A stretch of DNA of 64,000 bases from JBBDWK01 sp040902885 (GTDB lineage: Bacteria > Acidobacteriota > Terriglobia > Bryobacterales > Bryobacteraceae): NCBI GenBank assembly GCA_040902885.1, contig JBBDWK010000090.1, positions 1 through 64,000 of the forward strand, given 5' to 3'. The stretch's first letter is position 1; each line of letters begins with the position of its first letter. Shown piece after piece: positions 25,304 through 34,180 of the stretch. The translations under genes and the position numbers were made by a program. A model generated the notes under the pieces. That model had not been told where the DNA came from. It searched no databases and worked only from the letters and a program-made list of their open reading frames with translations.

Positions 25304-26296
25304 ATGCATCTTCGAGTTGCAGGAGCGCTAATTTTCTTGGGAGGGATCGTGGCAGGAACCGCAGCAGGCCAAAGCGCCGGAAAGATTTTGAAAGTATCGC
25401 CGGCGCTGGACGCCATCGTACCTTCGGACGCGAAAATCGAAAAGCTGGCAGGGGGCTTCACTTTTACCGAAGGCCCGGTGTGGATGCGCGAAGGGTATCT
25501 GCTGTTCAGCGACATCCCGAACAACGTCATCAACAAGTGGACTCCGGACGGCAAGGTGTCGGTCTTTCGCAAGCCCGCGGGCTACGACGGGACGGACGCG
25601 CCGGCGGGGGCCTTCATCGGCTCCAACGGACTCACCCTCGATAAAGAGGGCCGCCTCATTATCTGCGAGCACGGCAACGGGCGCATGACCCGTTTGGAAA
25701 AAGACGGCAAGCTTACCGTGCTGGCCGCAAAGTTTGAAGGCAAGCGGCTGAACAGCCCCAACGATGCCGTCTTCAAGTCCGACGGCTCGCTGTACTTCAC
25801 CGACCCGCCCTACGGTTTCCCCAAACAGGACGACGATCCGAAGAAGGAGCTTTCCTTCAACGGCATCTTCCGGCTGGCGGGCGGCAAATTGCAGCTCCTC
25901 CACAAGGACCTGAATCGTCCCAACGGCCTGGCATTCTCGCCCGATGAGAAGATTTTGTACGTCGCGAATTCCCATCCCGAGCGAAAGACCTGGACCCGTT
26001 TCGATGTGCGGGCGGACGGGACCATCGCCAATCCGAAAATCTTCTACGATGTCACGAAAGAGACGGCGGCTGGCCTTCCGGATGGCATGAAGATCGATAC
26101 GAAGGGAAATCTTTACTGCACCGGCCCGGGCGGGGTATGGATCTTTTCTCCGGACGGGAAGCACATGGGCACCGTGCAGCCGCCCGAGATTCCAGCCAAC
26201 TGCCATTGGGGCGATGCCGACGGCAAGACGCTCTACATGACGGCCAGAACGGGCCTGTATCGCATCCGGCTCAACATTGCCGGCATCCGGCCTTGA
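25304..26296 (+). CDS. Secreted SMP-30/gluconolactonase-like protein
   Basis: 330 residues with a signal peptide (VAGALIFLGGIVAGTAAGQ). Beta-propeller of the SGL family: FTEGPVWMREGYLLFSDIPN (first metal-side Glu), NSPNDAVFKSDGSLYFTDPP (Asn ligand) and GLPDGMKIDTKGNLYCTGPG (Asp ligand). These calcium- or zinc-dependent lactonases open sugar lactones. It stands after the ABC operon without an obvious link. The ATG at 25304 follows a short leader and is the only start giving a clean signal peptide. Confidence 0.88.
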   Translation: MHLRVAGALIFLGGIVAGTAAGQSAGKILKVSPALDAIVPSDAKIEKLAGGFTFTEGPVWMREGYLLFSDIPNNVINKWTPDGKVSVFRKPAGYDGTDAPAGAFIGSNGLTLDKEGRLIICEHGNGRMTRLEKDGKLTVLAAKFEGKRLNSPNDAVFKSDGSLYFTDPPYGFPKQDDDPKKELSFNGIFRLAGGKLQLLHKDLNRPNGLAFSPDEKILYVANSHPERKTWTRFDVRADGTIANPKIFYDVTKETAAGLPDGMKIDTKGNLYCTGPGGVWIFSPDGKHMGTVQPPEIPANCHWGDADGKTLYMTARTGLYRIRLNIAGIRP

Positions 26297-26379
26297 CCGC
26301 TCACCCGTAGCACACAGCACTGTCAGCAAGTGGACGTGGTTGTGGTAACCGGAATGCAACTCGGGCATCGGAGGTAACT

Positions 26380-26607
26380 ATGGCCGCTAACATTTGCGCG
26401 GGAATCAGTCGGCGATTGCACGTCGCCAAGTCCCGGATAGGTCGGGCTGATAAAGCCACACGACGGAAAACCGGAATAGGTTTGATGAACTGGTTGACCC
26501 TCGGTTCGTCCAGCGCTGTCGCCGCGCTCTTGATGGCGCGAAGAAAGAAGCTGGCGATCTGCATGGGACTTTTGACGCCCACGTTCCAGGCGCTGCGACA
26601 CCGCTAA
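26380..26607 (+). CDS. Possible small protein, unrecognised
   Basis: 75 residues. GGAGGT lies 5 bases before the ATG, the main reason for listing it. The sequence is basic with one weakly hydrophobic stretch (LGSSSAVAALLMARRKK). No family recognised. The surrounding 326 bases have no other gene; a 10-bp hairpin follows the stop. It may equally be non-coding. Confidence 0.3.
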   Translation: MAANICAGISRRLHVAKSRIGRADKATRRKTGIGLMNWLTLGSSSAVAALLMARRKKLAICMGLLTPTFQALRHR

Positions 26608-26613
26608 AGCAAG

Positions 26614-26640
26614 CAGGAGGAGCTAAAGGCGCTCCTCCTG
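26614..26640. terminator. Hairpin between converging genes
   Basis: CAGGAGGAGC (26614-26623) and GCTCCTCCTG (26631-26640) form a perfect 10-bp stem with a 7-base loop that includes the xylulokinase stop codon. On the minus strand the stem is followed by CTTGCTTT, a weak T tract. It could terminate transcripts from both sides. Confidence 0.5.
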
Positions 26641-28116
26641 ATCTTGGAATAGGGGGCGCAGGGCGGGATACAGCGCCCGATACGTCGCATAAGATCTGCC
26701 GTATGCCGCAACCGCGTCCGGCCGCGGCGGTATGGTATTGTCCGCTTGCAGCGAGACCAGACAGGCTTCCTCGGCCGATGCGAACTGCCCCGAGCCGATC
26801 ATGGCCAACAGGGCCGCCCCGTAGGCCGAACCCTCCTGGCTGGCGAGCGTGACCACAGGCTTTCCCAGAACATCCGCCAGCAGCCGTAACCAGAAAGGGC
26901 TGCGCGCCGCGCCGCCGGAAGCACGCACCGAATCGACGCGCACGTTCAGGCCCTCGATGATCTCCAGGCAGTCCTTCTGGCTGTAGCAGACGCCCTCGAG
27001 AATCGCGCGAATCAAATCGGCGCGCACGTGCCGGGCCGTGAGGCCGATCCAGCCACCGCGGGCGGCAGCATCCAGATGCGGCGTGCGCTCGCCCATCAGG
27101 TAGGGAAGCCAGAAGAGACCCTGCGCGCCCAGAGGCGCGGTTTCCGCCTCTTCAGTCAAACGGTCGTAATCGGCGCCTGGCGCGAGCCGGTTGCGGAACC
27201 ATTGCAGGCTCAGCCCGGCCCCCTGTGTGACGCCCATCACGTGCCACTTGTCCTTCACCGCGTGGCAGAAGGTATGCACCCGGCCCCCGGGGTCGTACGC
27301 CACTTCATCCATGTGCGCGAACACGACTCCAGAGGTTCCGAGCGTACAGGAAACCACGCCGGACGCGACGATTCCGTTGCCCACGGCGCTCGCAGCCTGA
27401 TCGCCGGCTCCGCCCACCACGGGCGTTCCTTCGGCCAGCCCGGTAGCCGCCGCCGCTGCGCGGCTCACGCATCCCGAGACCGCACTCGACTCGTATACCG
27501 CCGGCAGCATGGACCGGTCGATTCCCAGGGCATCGGCCATATCGAACGACCACCGCCGGTTCACCACGTCGAACAGTGCGGTGCCGGAGGCGTCCGAGAC
27601 ATCGGTGGCGTACTCGCCGGTGAGTTGGAAGCGAACGTAATCCTTGGGCAGGAGCATGTGCCGCACGCGCTCGAAAATCCGCGGCTCGCGGTCCCGAACC
27701 CAAAGCAGCTTGGGCAAGGTGAAACCGGTCAGAACCGGATTGGCCGTCCAGGCCAGCACGCGCTCGCGCCCCACCTTTCCGTTGATGAAGTCCACCTGCG
27801 CCTGGCTGCGCTGGTCGCACCAGATGAGGGACGGCCGCAGCACGCAGTTTTCGGCGTCCAGAACCACCAGCCCGTGCATCTGGCCGGACAGTCCTATTGC
27901 GCGGATCTGAGAGCCTTGGAGCGCGGCGTGGCTCAGGGCGCCCCGAATCGCGATCTGCGCGGCGCTCCACCAGTCCTCCGGGCTCTGTTCGGCCCACAAC
28001 GGCCGCTCCATCCGCATTTCCTGGTGAGGCGCGGTGAACGTCCCGGCAAGAGTCCCGGCCTCGTCCAGGATGAGCGCCCTGGTACCGCCAGTGCCTACGT
28101 CAATTCCCATCCACAT
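26623..28116 (-). CDS. xylB: Xylulokinase
   Basis: 497 residues from the ATG at 28116 (MWMGIDVGTGGTRALILDE); an ATG two codons later is equally possible. FGGY-family sugar kinase, two actin-like lobes: N-terminal phosphate loop GIDVGTGGTRA, the xylulokinase motif GLSGQMHGLVVLD, WCDQRS, and the C-terminal ATP-binding GGAARSPFWLRLLADVLG. It phosphorylates D-xylulose to the 5-phosphate. It lies 17 bases after the ROK kinase gene on the same strand, so both are probably one transcript. No xylose isomerase is in the window. Confidence 0.92.
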   Translation of the reverse strand: MWMGIDVGTGGTRALILDEAGTLAGTFTAPHQEMRMERPLWAEQSPEDWWSAAQIAIRGALSHAALQGSQIRAIGLSGQMHGLVVLDAENCVLRPSLIWCDQRSQAQVDFINGKVGRERVLAWTANPVLTGFTLPKLLWVRDREPRIFERVRHMLLPKDYVRFQLTGEYATDVSDASGTALFDVVNRRWSFDMADALGIDRSMLPAVYESSAVSGCVSRAAAAATGLAEGTPVVGGAGDQAASAVGNGIVASGVVSCTLGTSGVVFAHMDEVAYDPGGRVHTFCHAVKDKWHVMGVTQGAGLSLQWFRNRLAPGADYDRLTEEAETAPLGAQGLFWLPYLMGERTPHLDAAARGGWIGLTARHVRADLIRAILEGVCYSQKDCLEIIEGLNVRVDSVRASGGAARSPFWLRLLADVLGKPVVTLASQEGSAYGAALLAMIGSGQFASAEEACLVSLQADNTIPPRPDAVAAYGRSYATYRALYPALRPLFQDQEERL

Positions 28117-28133
28117 AAAAGTTGCCGTCTCGC

Positions 28134-29048
28134 TCAGTGCCGCAGGAAGGGGAGAAAGGCGGCGCCATATAGCCCGGACAACTTGCCCAGGCACGCCTTC
28201 TCAATGCGGGTTTCGGTATTCCGGAAGACAAAAGAGCGCCGCTGAATTTCCTGAAACATGGAGGGAGCGAACAGGTCCCAGGCAGATAAGGCCCCTCCAC
28301 TCAGCAGATACAGTGGAAAATTGAAGATATTGATGAGGGTTGCCAACGCGGTCCCTAACGACTGGCCCATGGTCTCAAAAATGGATTTGGCTTTTTCGTT
28401 TCCTGCTACCGCCATGGTGTAAATATCCTCAGCGGTGAGGCCGTCGCCAAGAGACATGGACGCGCCCATGGAGGCGATCGCCGTGGCCGAGGCGTATTTC
28501 TCCAGACAGCCCCGGTTGCCGCATCCGCAGGGATTTCCGGTCGGCACGACGGTGATGTGCCCCAGTTCTCCGGCCATGCCCACAAAGCCGTGGAGCACTT
28601 CCCCGCCCGCGATAATGCCGCCGCCAATTCCGGTTCCGAGCGTAAGCAGAATCAGGTCGTTCACATCTTTTCCGGCTCCCATCCACTTTTCCCCAACCGC
28701 CGCGGCGTTCGCGTCGTTCTCGAGAATCACGGGCGTGCCGAGCAGTTGCTCGAGGTGGTCGCGAATCGGAAAATTTTCAAATCCGGGGAGATTCGGGGAC
28801 GCCGTAATCACTCCTGTTTCAAGAATGATGAAGCCCGGGACGCCCACGCCTACGCCCGCAAGCCCTTCAGCACCATGAGCTTGCCGAAGACGGTCGATGG
28901 CCGAGGCCATGTCGGCGACAACCGCGTCCCGTCCCGAGGAAAGGTCAGTGGTACCGGCGATGCTGTCTAAAATAGTGCCGGCGCGGTCGACAGCCGCCGC
29001 TCGCAGGTTGGTTCCGCCGAGGTCCAGCCCTATGGAATATTCGGCCAT
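28134..29048 (-). CDS. ROK-family glucokinase
   Basis: 304 residues. Phosphate loop GLDLGGTNLRAAAVD at the N-terminus, catalytic Asp in ILENDANAAAVGE, GTGIGGGII, the ROK signature around ELGHI, and the zinc-binding CGCGNRGCLEKYAS. No DNA-binding domain is present, so it is an enzyme and not a NagC-like repressor. It likely phosphorylates glucose or a related hexose. It is first in a two-gene operon with xylulokinase. Confidence 0.9.
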   Translation of the reverse strand: MAEYSIGLDLGGTNLRAAAVDRAGTILDSIAGTTDLSSGRDAVVADMASAIDRLRQAHGAEGLAGVGVGVPGFIILETGVITASPNLPGFENFPIRDHLEQLLGTPVILENDANAAAVGEKWMGAGKDVNDLILLTLGTGIGGGIIAGGEVLHGFVGMAGELGHITVVPTGNPCGCGNRGCLEKYASATAIASMGASMSLGDGLTAEDIYTMAVAGNEKAKSIFETMGQSLGTALATLINIFNFPLYLLSGGALSAWDLFAPSMFQEIQRRSFVFRNTETRIEKACLGKLSGLYGAAFLPFLRH

Positions 29049-29217
29049 GAGGGGGAATATAGCAGAACGTCGGGCCTGTTTGCCCGGTAGAGTATCGCCC
29101 CTACTGCATTCGGCCGATGTATCATTAGAACCAACCGGGGTTTTTGTTGGTACTAGTACAGTGAGTTCAGGAACGCCGGTTTTGCGAAGAGCGTCGATAA
29201 GTTAGAAGGAGGCGGCC

Positions 29218-29820
29218 ATGGAAGAGCGACGGTATATCGAAATTCCAGGATCTCAGACGCACGAGCTTCCACCGCTCCTTGTACGCAGCGCCCCGGAGAG
29301 GGGTCCGCTCGACGAGATTGTAGACAAAGCCGCGGGCATCGTCGAGGCCGAGGACATGATCTCCGGCGTGGGCGTTGACGGCCACACAATGGAGCAGCGC
29401 AAACTGGATCTCGCGATTCAGCTTGCCGAGCAGTACTTCCGGCTGGTGTCCCACTGGACGTGGGGCGATTCGATTCTGGAGTGGATCCGGCAGTGCGAGA
29501 TCACCTTCGAATCGCGGGAGTTGCTGCGGAACCTGCTGCACCCCGACTTGTGGCCCCACGCGAGCCGTTGCAGTTTCGTGACTCTTCTGGAGGAGAAGGC
29601 AGTGCCCACGCATGGTGTGCATCTCGAAAACGCCGTTGGCCTGCGCCTGACGTTCCGCCAGCCTCCGCCCATCGACTGCTTCTCAAACCAGTACCTGTTC
29701 TATCTGAACGGCTCGATCTCCACCACGGCTTATGAAAAGTGGGCGAACCTCAGCCCCGATTCAACGGCATTGCTGCCGCCCGAGCGGTTCCACTTCGACG
29801 TACTGGATCTGGAACAGTAA
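29218..29820 (+). CDS. Conserved hypothetical protein
   Basis: 200 residues, cytoplasmic, with no signal or membrane segment. AAGGAGG precedes the ATG by about 7 bases, an excellent ribosome-binding site. The sequence is mixed alpha/beta (EQRKLDLAIQLAEQYFRLVS; CFSNQYLFYLNGSIST) and I recognise no domain. It ends 8 bases before the converging comEC gene. It is probably single. Confidence 0.6.
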   Translation: MEERRYIEIPGSQTHELPPLLVRSAPERGPLDEIVDKAAGIVEAEDMISGVGVDGHTMEQRKLDLAIQLAEQYFRLVSHWTWGDSILEWIRQCEITFESRELLRNLLHPDLWPHASRCSFVTLLEEKAVPTHGVHLENAVGLRLTFRQPPPIDCFSNQYLFYLNGSISTTAYEKWANLSPDSTALLPPERFHFDVLDLEQ

Positions 29821-29828
29821 AGCGAACT

Positions 29829-32375
29829 TCAGAACCGGCTGGCGAAGGCCGCGTCCAGCGAGAACGGCGCCATCCCCGGAGTCTCGAAGCGTATCCATTT
29901 TCCGTCCGTGCGAATCGTCACCAGGCCGGATTGGTCGGTTCTCAACACGGTCACGCCCCGTTTCCGCAGCCGTTCGAGCACGTCGGGATGCGGATGTCCG
30001 TAGCTGTTCTCCCGGCCAGCGGAGATGACCGCGAACGCGGGCCGCGCCGCATCCAGAAACTGTTCGCCGGTGGATGTCCGGCTCCCATGATGCGCCACTT
30101 TGAGCACATCAACCCGTACCCCGGGAAGCTCGTCTTCCGCCGGTCGCTCGATGTCGCCCGATAGCAGAAACGACCGCGCGCCGTAGGTGAGGCGAAGAAC
30201 CAGCGAGTCCCGGTTGTGCGCCGCGTTCCCCGCGCGGTACTCTCGCGGCGGCGCCAGCACTTCCACCTGCGCGCCTCCATATTCGAAGCGGTCGCCCAGC
30301 GCGAACCGCACAATCTTCACGTTGCGTTTGTGCGCCTCTTCGCGCACGGCAGCCCAGGCTTCGCTTTCCGGGACCGCCCCAGTCCAAAGCTCGTTCACGC
30401 GGAAGTTCTTGAGCAGGGCAATCATGCCGCCCATGTGATCTTCGTGCGCGTGGGAAAGAGCGACGGCGTTCAGGGCGCGAATCGAGCGGCTCCACAGATA
30501 GGGAGACACCACATCCTCTCCGATATCGAGTCCCTGCCGTGGCGCGGCGCCGCGGCGCGGAAAGCTCGCCAGCCCCCCGGCATCCATCATCATCAGCTTT
30601 CCGTCCGGAAAGGCGGCAAGAAAGCTATCGCCCTGCCCTACATCGATGGCCGTCAGTTCCAGCGTGCCTCTCTCAAAATCGGGCGTAAACGGATGCCAGA
30701 TCAGCAGCGCCAGCAATACAGCCTGGGAGATGCCACCGGCTATGCGCCACGGGATCCTTCGCGCCAGAGCGGTCCCGATCAACGCAAGGGCGATCGCAAT
30801 GCCCAGCCATAACGGCGGCATGGGAATGCGCCAGTTCGGCTCCAGGCTCGCGTGCCATCCCGCCGCGGCACGCGAAAACTCCAGAAGCTCTCCCGCGATG
30901 CGCGCGGGAAATGCCCATCCGGTGAAGAGCGCGACAAAACCGATCGGCACCACCAGGCCCATCAGAGGCACGATGGCGATGTTAGCCGAAAGCCCGGTCA
31001 ACGAGACGCGGTGGAAGTACGCTGCCATTGGAAGCAGCAGGCCCACCTGCACCAGCGCGGAGGTTACCGCCAGGTCGTAGGCATAATGCACACAGCGCAT
31101 GCACAACGCGAGAGCGCTCAAACACCACGTCCGCGGCAGTCGTGTCCACAGGTGCGCGGTCTCCGCGAGCAGACGCAGCTCCACGCGAAACTGTGCCACG
31201 CGCGGCGGCATGCGAGCGTCGCGATCCGCGTTCGTCAGGTCGCGCAAGCCCGCGCCGTACGGCCCCGAGGTCTTTTCCATCAGCGGGACGGCGAACGCCG
31301 CAATGAAAGCTACCGAAAGGAACGAAAGCTGAAAGCTGGCCTCGAACAACTGATCCGGGTCGAGCAGGAGAAACCCGATCGCCACAGCCGCCAGAAGATT
31401 CATCAGGTTGCGCTCGCGGTACAGAAACTTGCCGAGCGCGAAGACCGTCAGGCCCGCCGCGGACCGCAGGACGGGCGGCTGCCATCCGGTCACCACGGCG
31501 TAGATCCAGGCTCCGGCCGCAACCACCGCCAGCGCCCAGCCTTGCGGCACCAGACAGACCCGGAGCAGGAACAGGAAAAACGCCGCCAGCACGGCCACGT
31601 GAGCGCCGGAAATCACCAGCGCATGAAAGGTTCCCGTAGAGCGAAAATCCTCGGTCCAGACTTTCCGCAGGCCGGCCGAATCGCCCATCAGAATGCCGCG
31701 CATCATTCCGCTGGCATATGGCTGGTCCGCGTAAAGGTTCCGCAGCCGGTCGAGCGCCGAGGAGCGCAGCGCGAACATGGCGCGATGAAACCGGTTGCCG
31801 CACTCCCCGGGGAGCCGTTTGAGCGGCGCATCCGGGCGCGCCGTACCCACCCAGAAGATGTCGCGCCGGGCGAGGTACGCGCGGAAATCGAAGGCCCCGG
31901 GATTCACGAATTGCCGGGGACGGCGCACCCGCGCCACCATCTCCACCAGCTCACCGTAGCGAACGTTCCGGAACGCCGCTCCGCCCTGGGTAAGCCGCAC
32001 GCGCGCGCCGCGCTCCAGCTCCACGACGAGCTGCCCCCGGTCTTCGAAGAGCGCCGGCGGCTCCACCACGCAGCCAGAAAGCAGCAGCATCCCCTCCTGC
32101 TCCAGCTCCGGCGGGGGCGGCGGCCGGTGCGCGTGCGCCACCAGCGCGCCCGCCAGCATCAGCCCCGTCAGGCACGCCGCGGCTGACGTAGCGCGCGACC
32201 GAATCCACAGACCCGCCAGCGCCAGCGCAAAGAGAGCGCCACAACCGGCCGCCAGCTCGGCCGGCTGAAACTCGGTGAATCGTGCTGTCAGGATCCCGGC
32301 GGCGAGCGCCGCTAAGGGCGGAAGTAACGGGCAGTTATGAGTCCAGTACGTCTCGGACCTTGCGCATGAGGGCAT
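29829..32375 (-). CDS. comEC: ComEC/Rec2 DNA-uptake channel
   Basis: 848 residues. N-terminal helices and a DUF4131-like soluble region (about 1-190) precede the competence domain (about 220-520, GTFHALVISGAHVAVLAAFF), followed by a C-terminal metallo-beta-lactamase-like domain (about 585-840) with HAHEDHMGG near residue 640 and VAHHGSRTS. ComEC carries single-stranded DNA across the inner membrane during transformation. The ATG at 32375 overlaps the histidine-kinase gene by 41 bases, rather long; no better start was found. No other competence genes are in the window. Confidence 0.9.
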   Translation of the reverse strand: MPSCARSETYWTHNCPLLPPLAALAAGILTARFTEFQPAELAAGCGALFALALAGLWIRSRATSAAACLTGLMLAGALVAHAHRPPPPPELEQEGMLLLSGCVVEPPALFEDRGQLVVELERGARVRLTQGGAAFRNVRYGELVEMVARVRRPRQFVNPGAFDFRAYLARRDIFWVGTARPDAPLKRLPGECGNRFHRAMFALRSSALDRLRNLYADQPYASGMMRGILMGDSAGLRKVWTEDFRSTGTFHALVISGAHVAVLAAFFLFLLRVCLVPQGWALAVVAAGAWIYAVVTGWQPPVLRSAAGLTVFALGKFLYRERNLMNLLAAVAIGFLLLDPDQLFEASFQLSFLSVAFIAAFAVPLMEKTSGPYGAGLRDLTNADRDARMPPRVAQFRVELRLLAETAHLWTRLPRTWCLSALALCMRCVHYAYDLAVTSALVQVGLLLPMAAYFHRVSLTGLSANIAIVPLMGLVVPIGFVALFTGWAFPARIAGELLEFSRAAAGWHASLEPNWRIPMPPLWLGIAIALALIGTALARRIPWRIAGGISQAVLLALLIWHPFTPDFERGTLELTAIDVGQGDSFLAAFPDGKLMMMDAGGLASFPRRGAAPRQGLDIGEDVVSPYLWSRSIRALNAVALSHAHEDHMGGMIALLKNFRVNELWTGAVPESEAWAAVREEAHKRNVKIVRFALGDRFEYGGAQVEVLAPPREYRAGNAAHNRDSLVLRLTYGARSFLLSGDIERPAEDELPGVRVDVLKVAHHGSRTSTGEQFLDAARPAFAVISAGRENSYGHPHPDVLERLRKRGVTVLRTDQSGLVTIRTDGKWIRFETPGMAPFSLDAAFASRF

Positions 32376-34155
32376 CCGGCGTGAAAGGTTTGTACAGGAA
32401 GACAGTGGCCGGATCGGCGATCTTTTCTCGCAGGATTGAAGAATCCATGTAGCCGGACATGTAGAGTACCTTCACCTTGGGCCGCGACGGCTTCAGCGCA
32501 TCCGTGAGCGCCAGCCCGTCCATGCGCGGCATCAAGATATCGGTCAGCACCAAGTGAATCGGTTCCTTCTGCTGTCCGGCGATGTCGCACGCCTCCTGCC
32601 CGTCGCGCGCCTCGTAGACCTTGTAGCCTTTCGAGCGAAGGATGGCGGCCACCATTTTGCGCACATCCTCTTCGTCCTCGGCCACCAGAATTGTTTCCGA
32701 TCCTCGCGGGGTTGCTTTCGGCGCCACCTTTTTCACCACTTCACCTTCAGGAGCGTGCGGCAGATAGATCTCGAAGATTGTCCCACAACCGACCTTGCTG
32801 AACACCGTGATATAGCCGGCCGATTGCTTCACGAAGCCGTAGACGGTGGAGAGACCCAGCCCGGCGCCCTCGCCTTTCTCCTTGGTAGTGAAGAAAGGTT
32901 CGAACGCCCGCGAGCGCGTCTCGTCGTCCATGCCCAGGCCGCTATCGCTGGCCGCCAGCAGCGCGTACGAGCCGGGCGGAATGTCGCCGCGTCCCGGCTC
33001 GCCCGGAGATTCGACCTCCACCTGCCCGGTCTCCAACGTAAACGTGCCCCCGTCCGGCATCGCGTCGCGCGCGTTCATCGCCAAGTTTAGGATTGTCTGC
33101 TCCACCTGGCCTTGATCTGCCCTTACATAGGCCGGCTTGGAGTCTAGCATAAGGTTCAGCTCGATGCCTTTGCCGAGCACTTGGTCGAGGGCGTCTTTAG
33201 CACCTCGAACCACCGCGTTCAAATCCAGCATACGATGCTGAATCGGCTGCTGCCGGCTGAAGGCCAGCAGCCGGCGCGTGACCATGGCCGCCCGTTCCGA
33301 GGCGTGTACGATCTCCTCGGCCGCCGAGCGCAACGGATCGAGCGGTGAAAGGCCGGAGCGCAACGTCTCGGCATAACCCGTAATCACCGTGAGCAGGTTA
33401 TTGAAGTCGTGCGCCACACCGCCTGCCAGCCGCCCCACAGCCTCCATTTTATGAAGCTCGCGCAACTCCTGCTGGAGCCGGAGCCGGCCGGAGACGTCGC
33501 GAAGAACGAGGATCGCGCCCTGCCGCTCTCCGTTGCGGTCCAGGATGGGTGCGACAGTGTGTTCGATCGGTATGCGGCGGCCGTCGCTGCCCGCCAGCGC
33601 CAAGGGGCCGTTCACCTCCACGATTCGGTTCTCCCGCAGGGCGGTTTCCACAGGGTCTTTGACGGGCAGCCCCGTGGAGGCATCCACCAGATTCAGGAGT
33701 TGAGGCAGTTTCCTTCCCTTCGCCTGCTCCCGGTTCCAGCCGGACAGCGTCTCCGCGATCGGGTTGATGAACCTGACGCGTCCCTTGCGGTCGAAGGCGA
33801 CGACTGCATCCTCAATACTGCAAAGCGTGGAAGTGAACAGGTCGCGGCTTTGCCTCAACGAGGCGCAAAGCCAGGCGAGGAGCCCCGAGCCGGCCACGAA
33901 GGCCGCCAGCGCCACACCGGCCGGCGCCACGAAGAAGTAGAGAATCAGCAGCGTTGATAGCGCAGCGGCCCCCAACCCATGTGCCAGACCGCCGATCCAT
34001 GAGCTGAGGCCCACGGCCGCCGCGAACAGTGGAAAATAATTCGGGTGGATCACCGGGGCCAGCAGCAGTGCCAGCACGTGCGCCGAACCAACAAGCCAGA
34101 GAACCAAGCCGATGCGAAGCAGGGGCGAGCGGGCCAACCGCCCTGTCAAGGCCAT
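32335..34155 (-). CDS. Hybrid sensor histidine kinase with receiver domain
   Basis: 606 residues. Order: several N-terminal membrane helices (about 10-95), PAS domain (about 105-220, DAVVAFDRKGRVRFINPIAE), HisKA with phospho-His in GGVAHDFNNLL near residue 248, HATPase (NLAMNARDAMPDGG; GLGMDDETRSRAFEPFFTTK; GAGLGLSTVYG) and a C-terminal receiver with phospho-acceptor Asp in LVLTDILMPRMDG near residue 535. There is no output domain or separate regulator next door, so its target is elsewhere. It is upstream of comEC on the same strand with overlap. Confidence 0.93.
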   Translation of the reverse strand: MALTGRLARSPLLRIGLVLWLVGSAHVLALLLAPVIHPNYFPLFAAAVGLSSWIGGLAHGLGAAALSTLLILYFFVAPAGVALAAFVAGSGLLAWLCASLRQSRDLFTSTLCSIEDAVVAFDRKGRVRFINPIAETLSGWNREQAKGRKLPQLLNLVDASTGLPVKDPVETALRENRIVEVNGPLALAGSDGRRIPIEHTVAPILDRNGERQGAILVLRDVSGRLRLQQELRELHKMEAVGRLAGGVAHDFNNLLTVITGYAETLRSGLSPLDPLRSAAEEIVHASERAAMVTRRLLAFSRQQPIQHRMLDLNAVVRGAKDALDQVLGKGIELNLMLDSKPAYVRADQGQVEQTILNLAMNARDAMPDGGTFTLETGQVEVESPGEPGRGDIPPGSYALLAASDSGLGMDDETRSRAFEPFFTTKEKGEGAGLGLSTVYGFVKQSAGYITVFSKVGCGTIFEIYLPHAPEGEVVKKVAPKATPRGSETILVAEDEEDVRKMVAAILRSKGYKVYEARDGQEACDIAGQQKEPIHLVLTDILMPRMDGLALTDALKPSRPKVKVLYMSGYMDSSILREKIADPATVFLYKPFTPDALMRKVRDVLDS

Positions 34156-34180
34156 CTAACTAAAAGTTTACTACCCTATG

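Noticed and set aside
29128..29152. ACCAAC...GTTGGT inverted repeat before the gene at 29218
   Set aside because: Six-base arms with no second copy seen; chance is likely.
30852..32186. Plus-strand ORF of 444 codons
   Set aside because: Antisense of comEC; Arg/Gln/His-rich with no domain.
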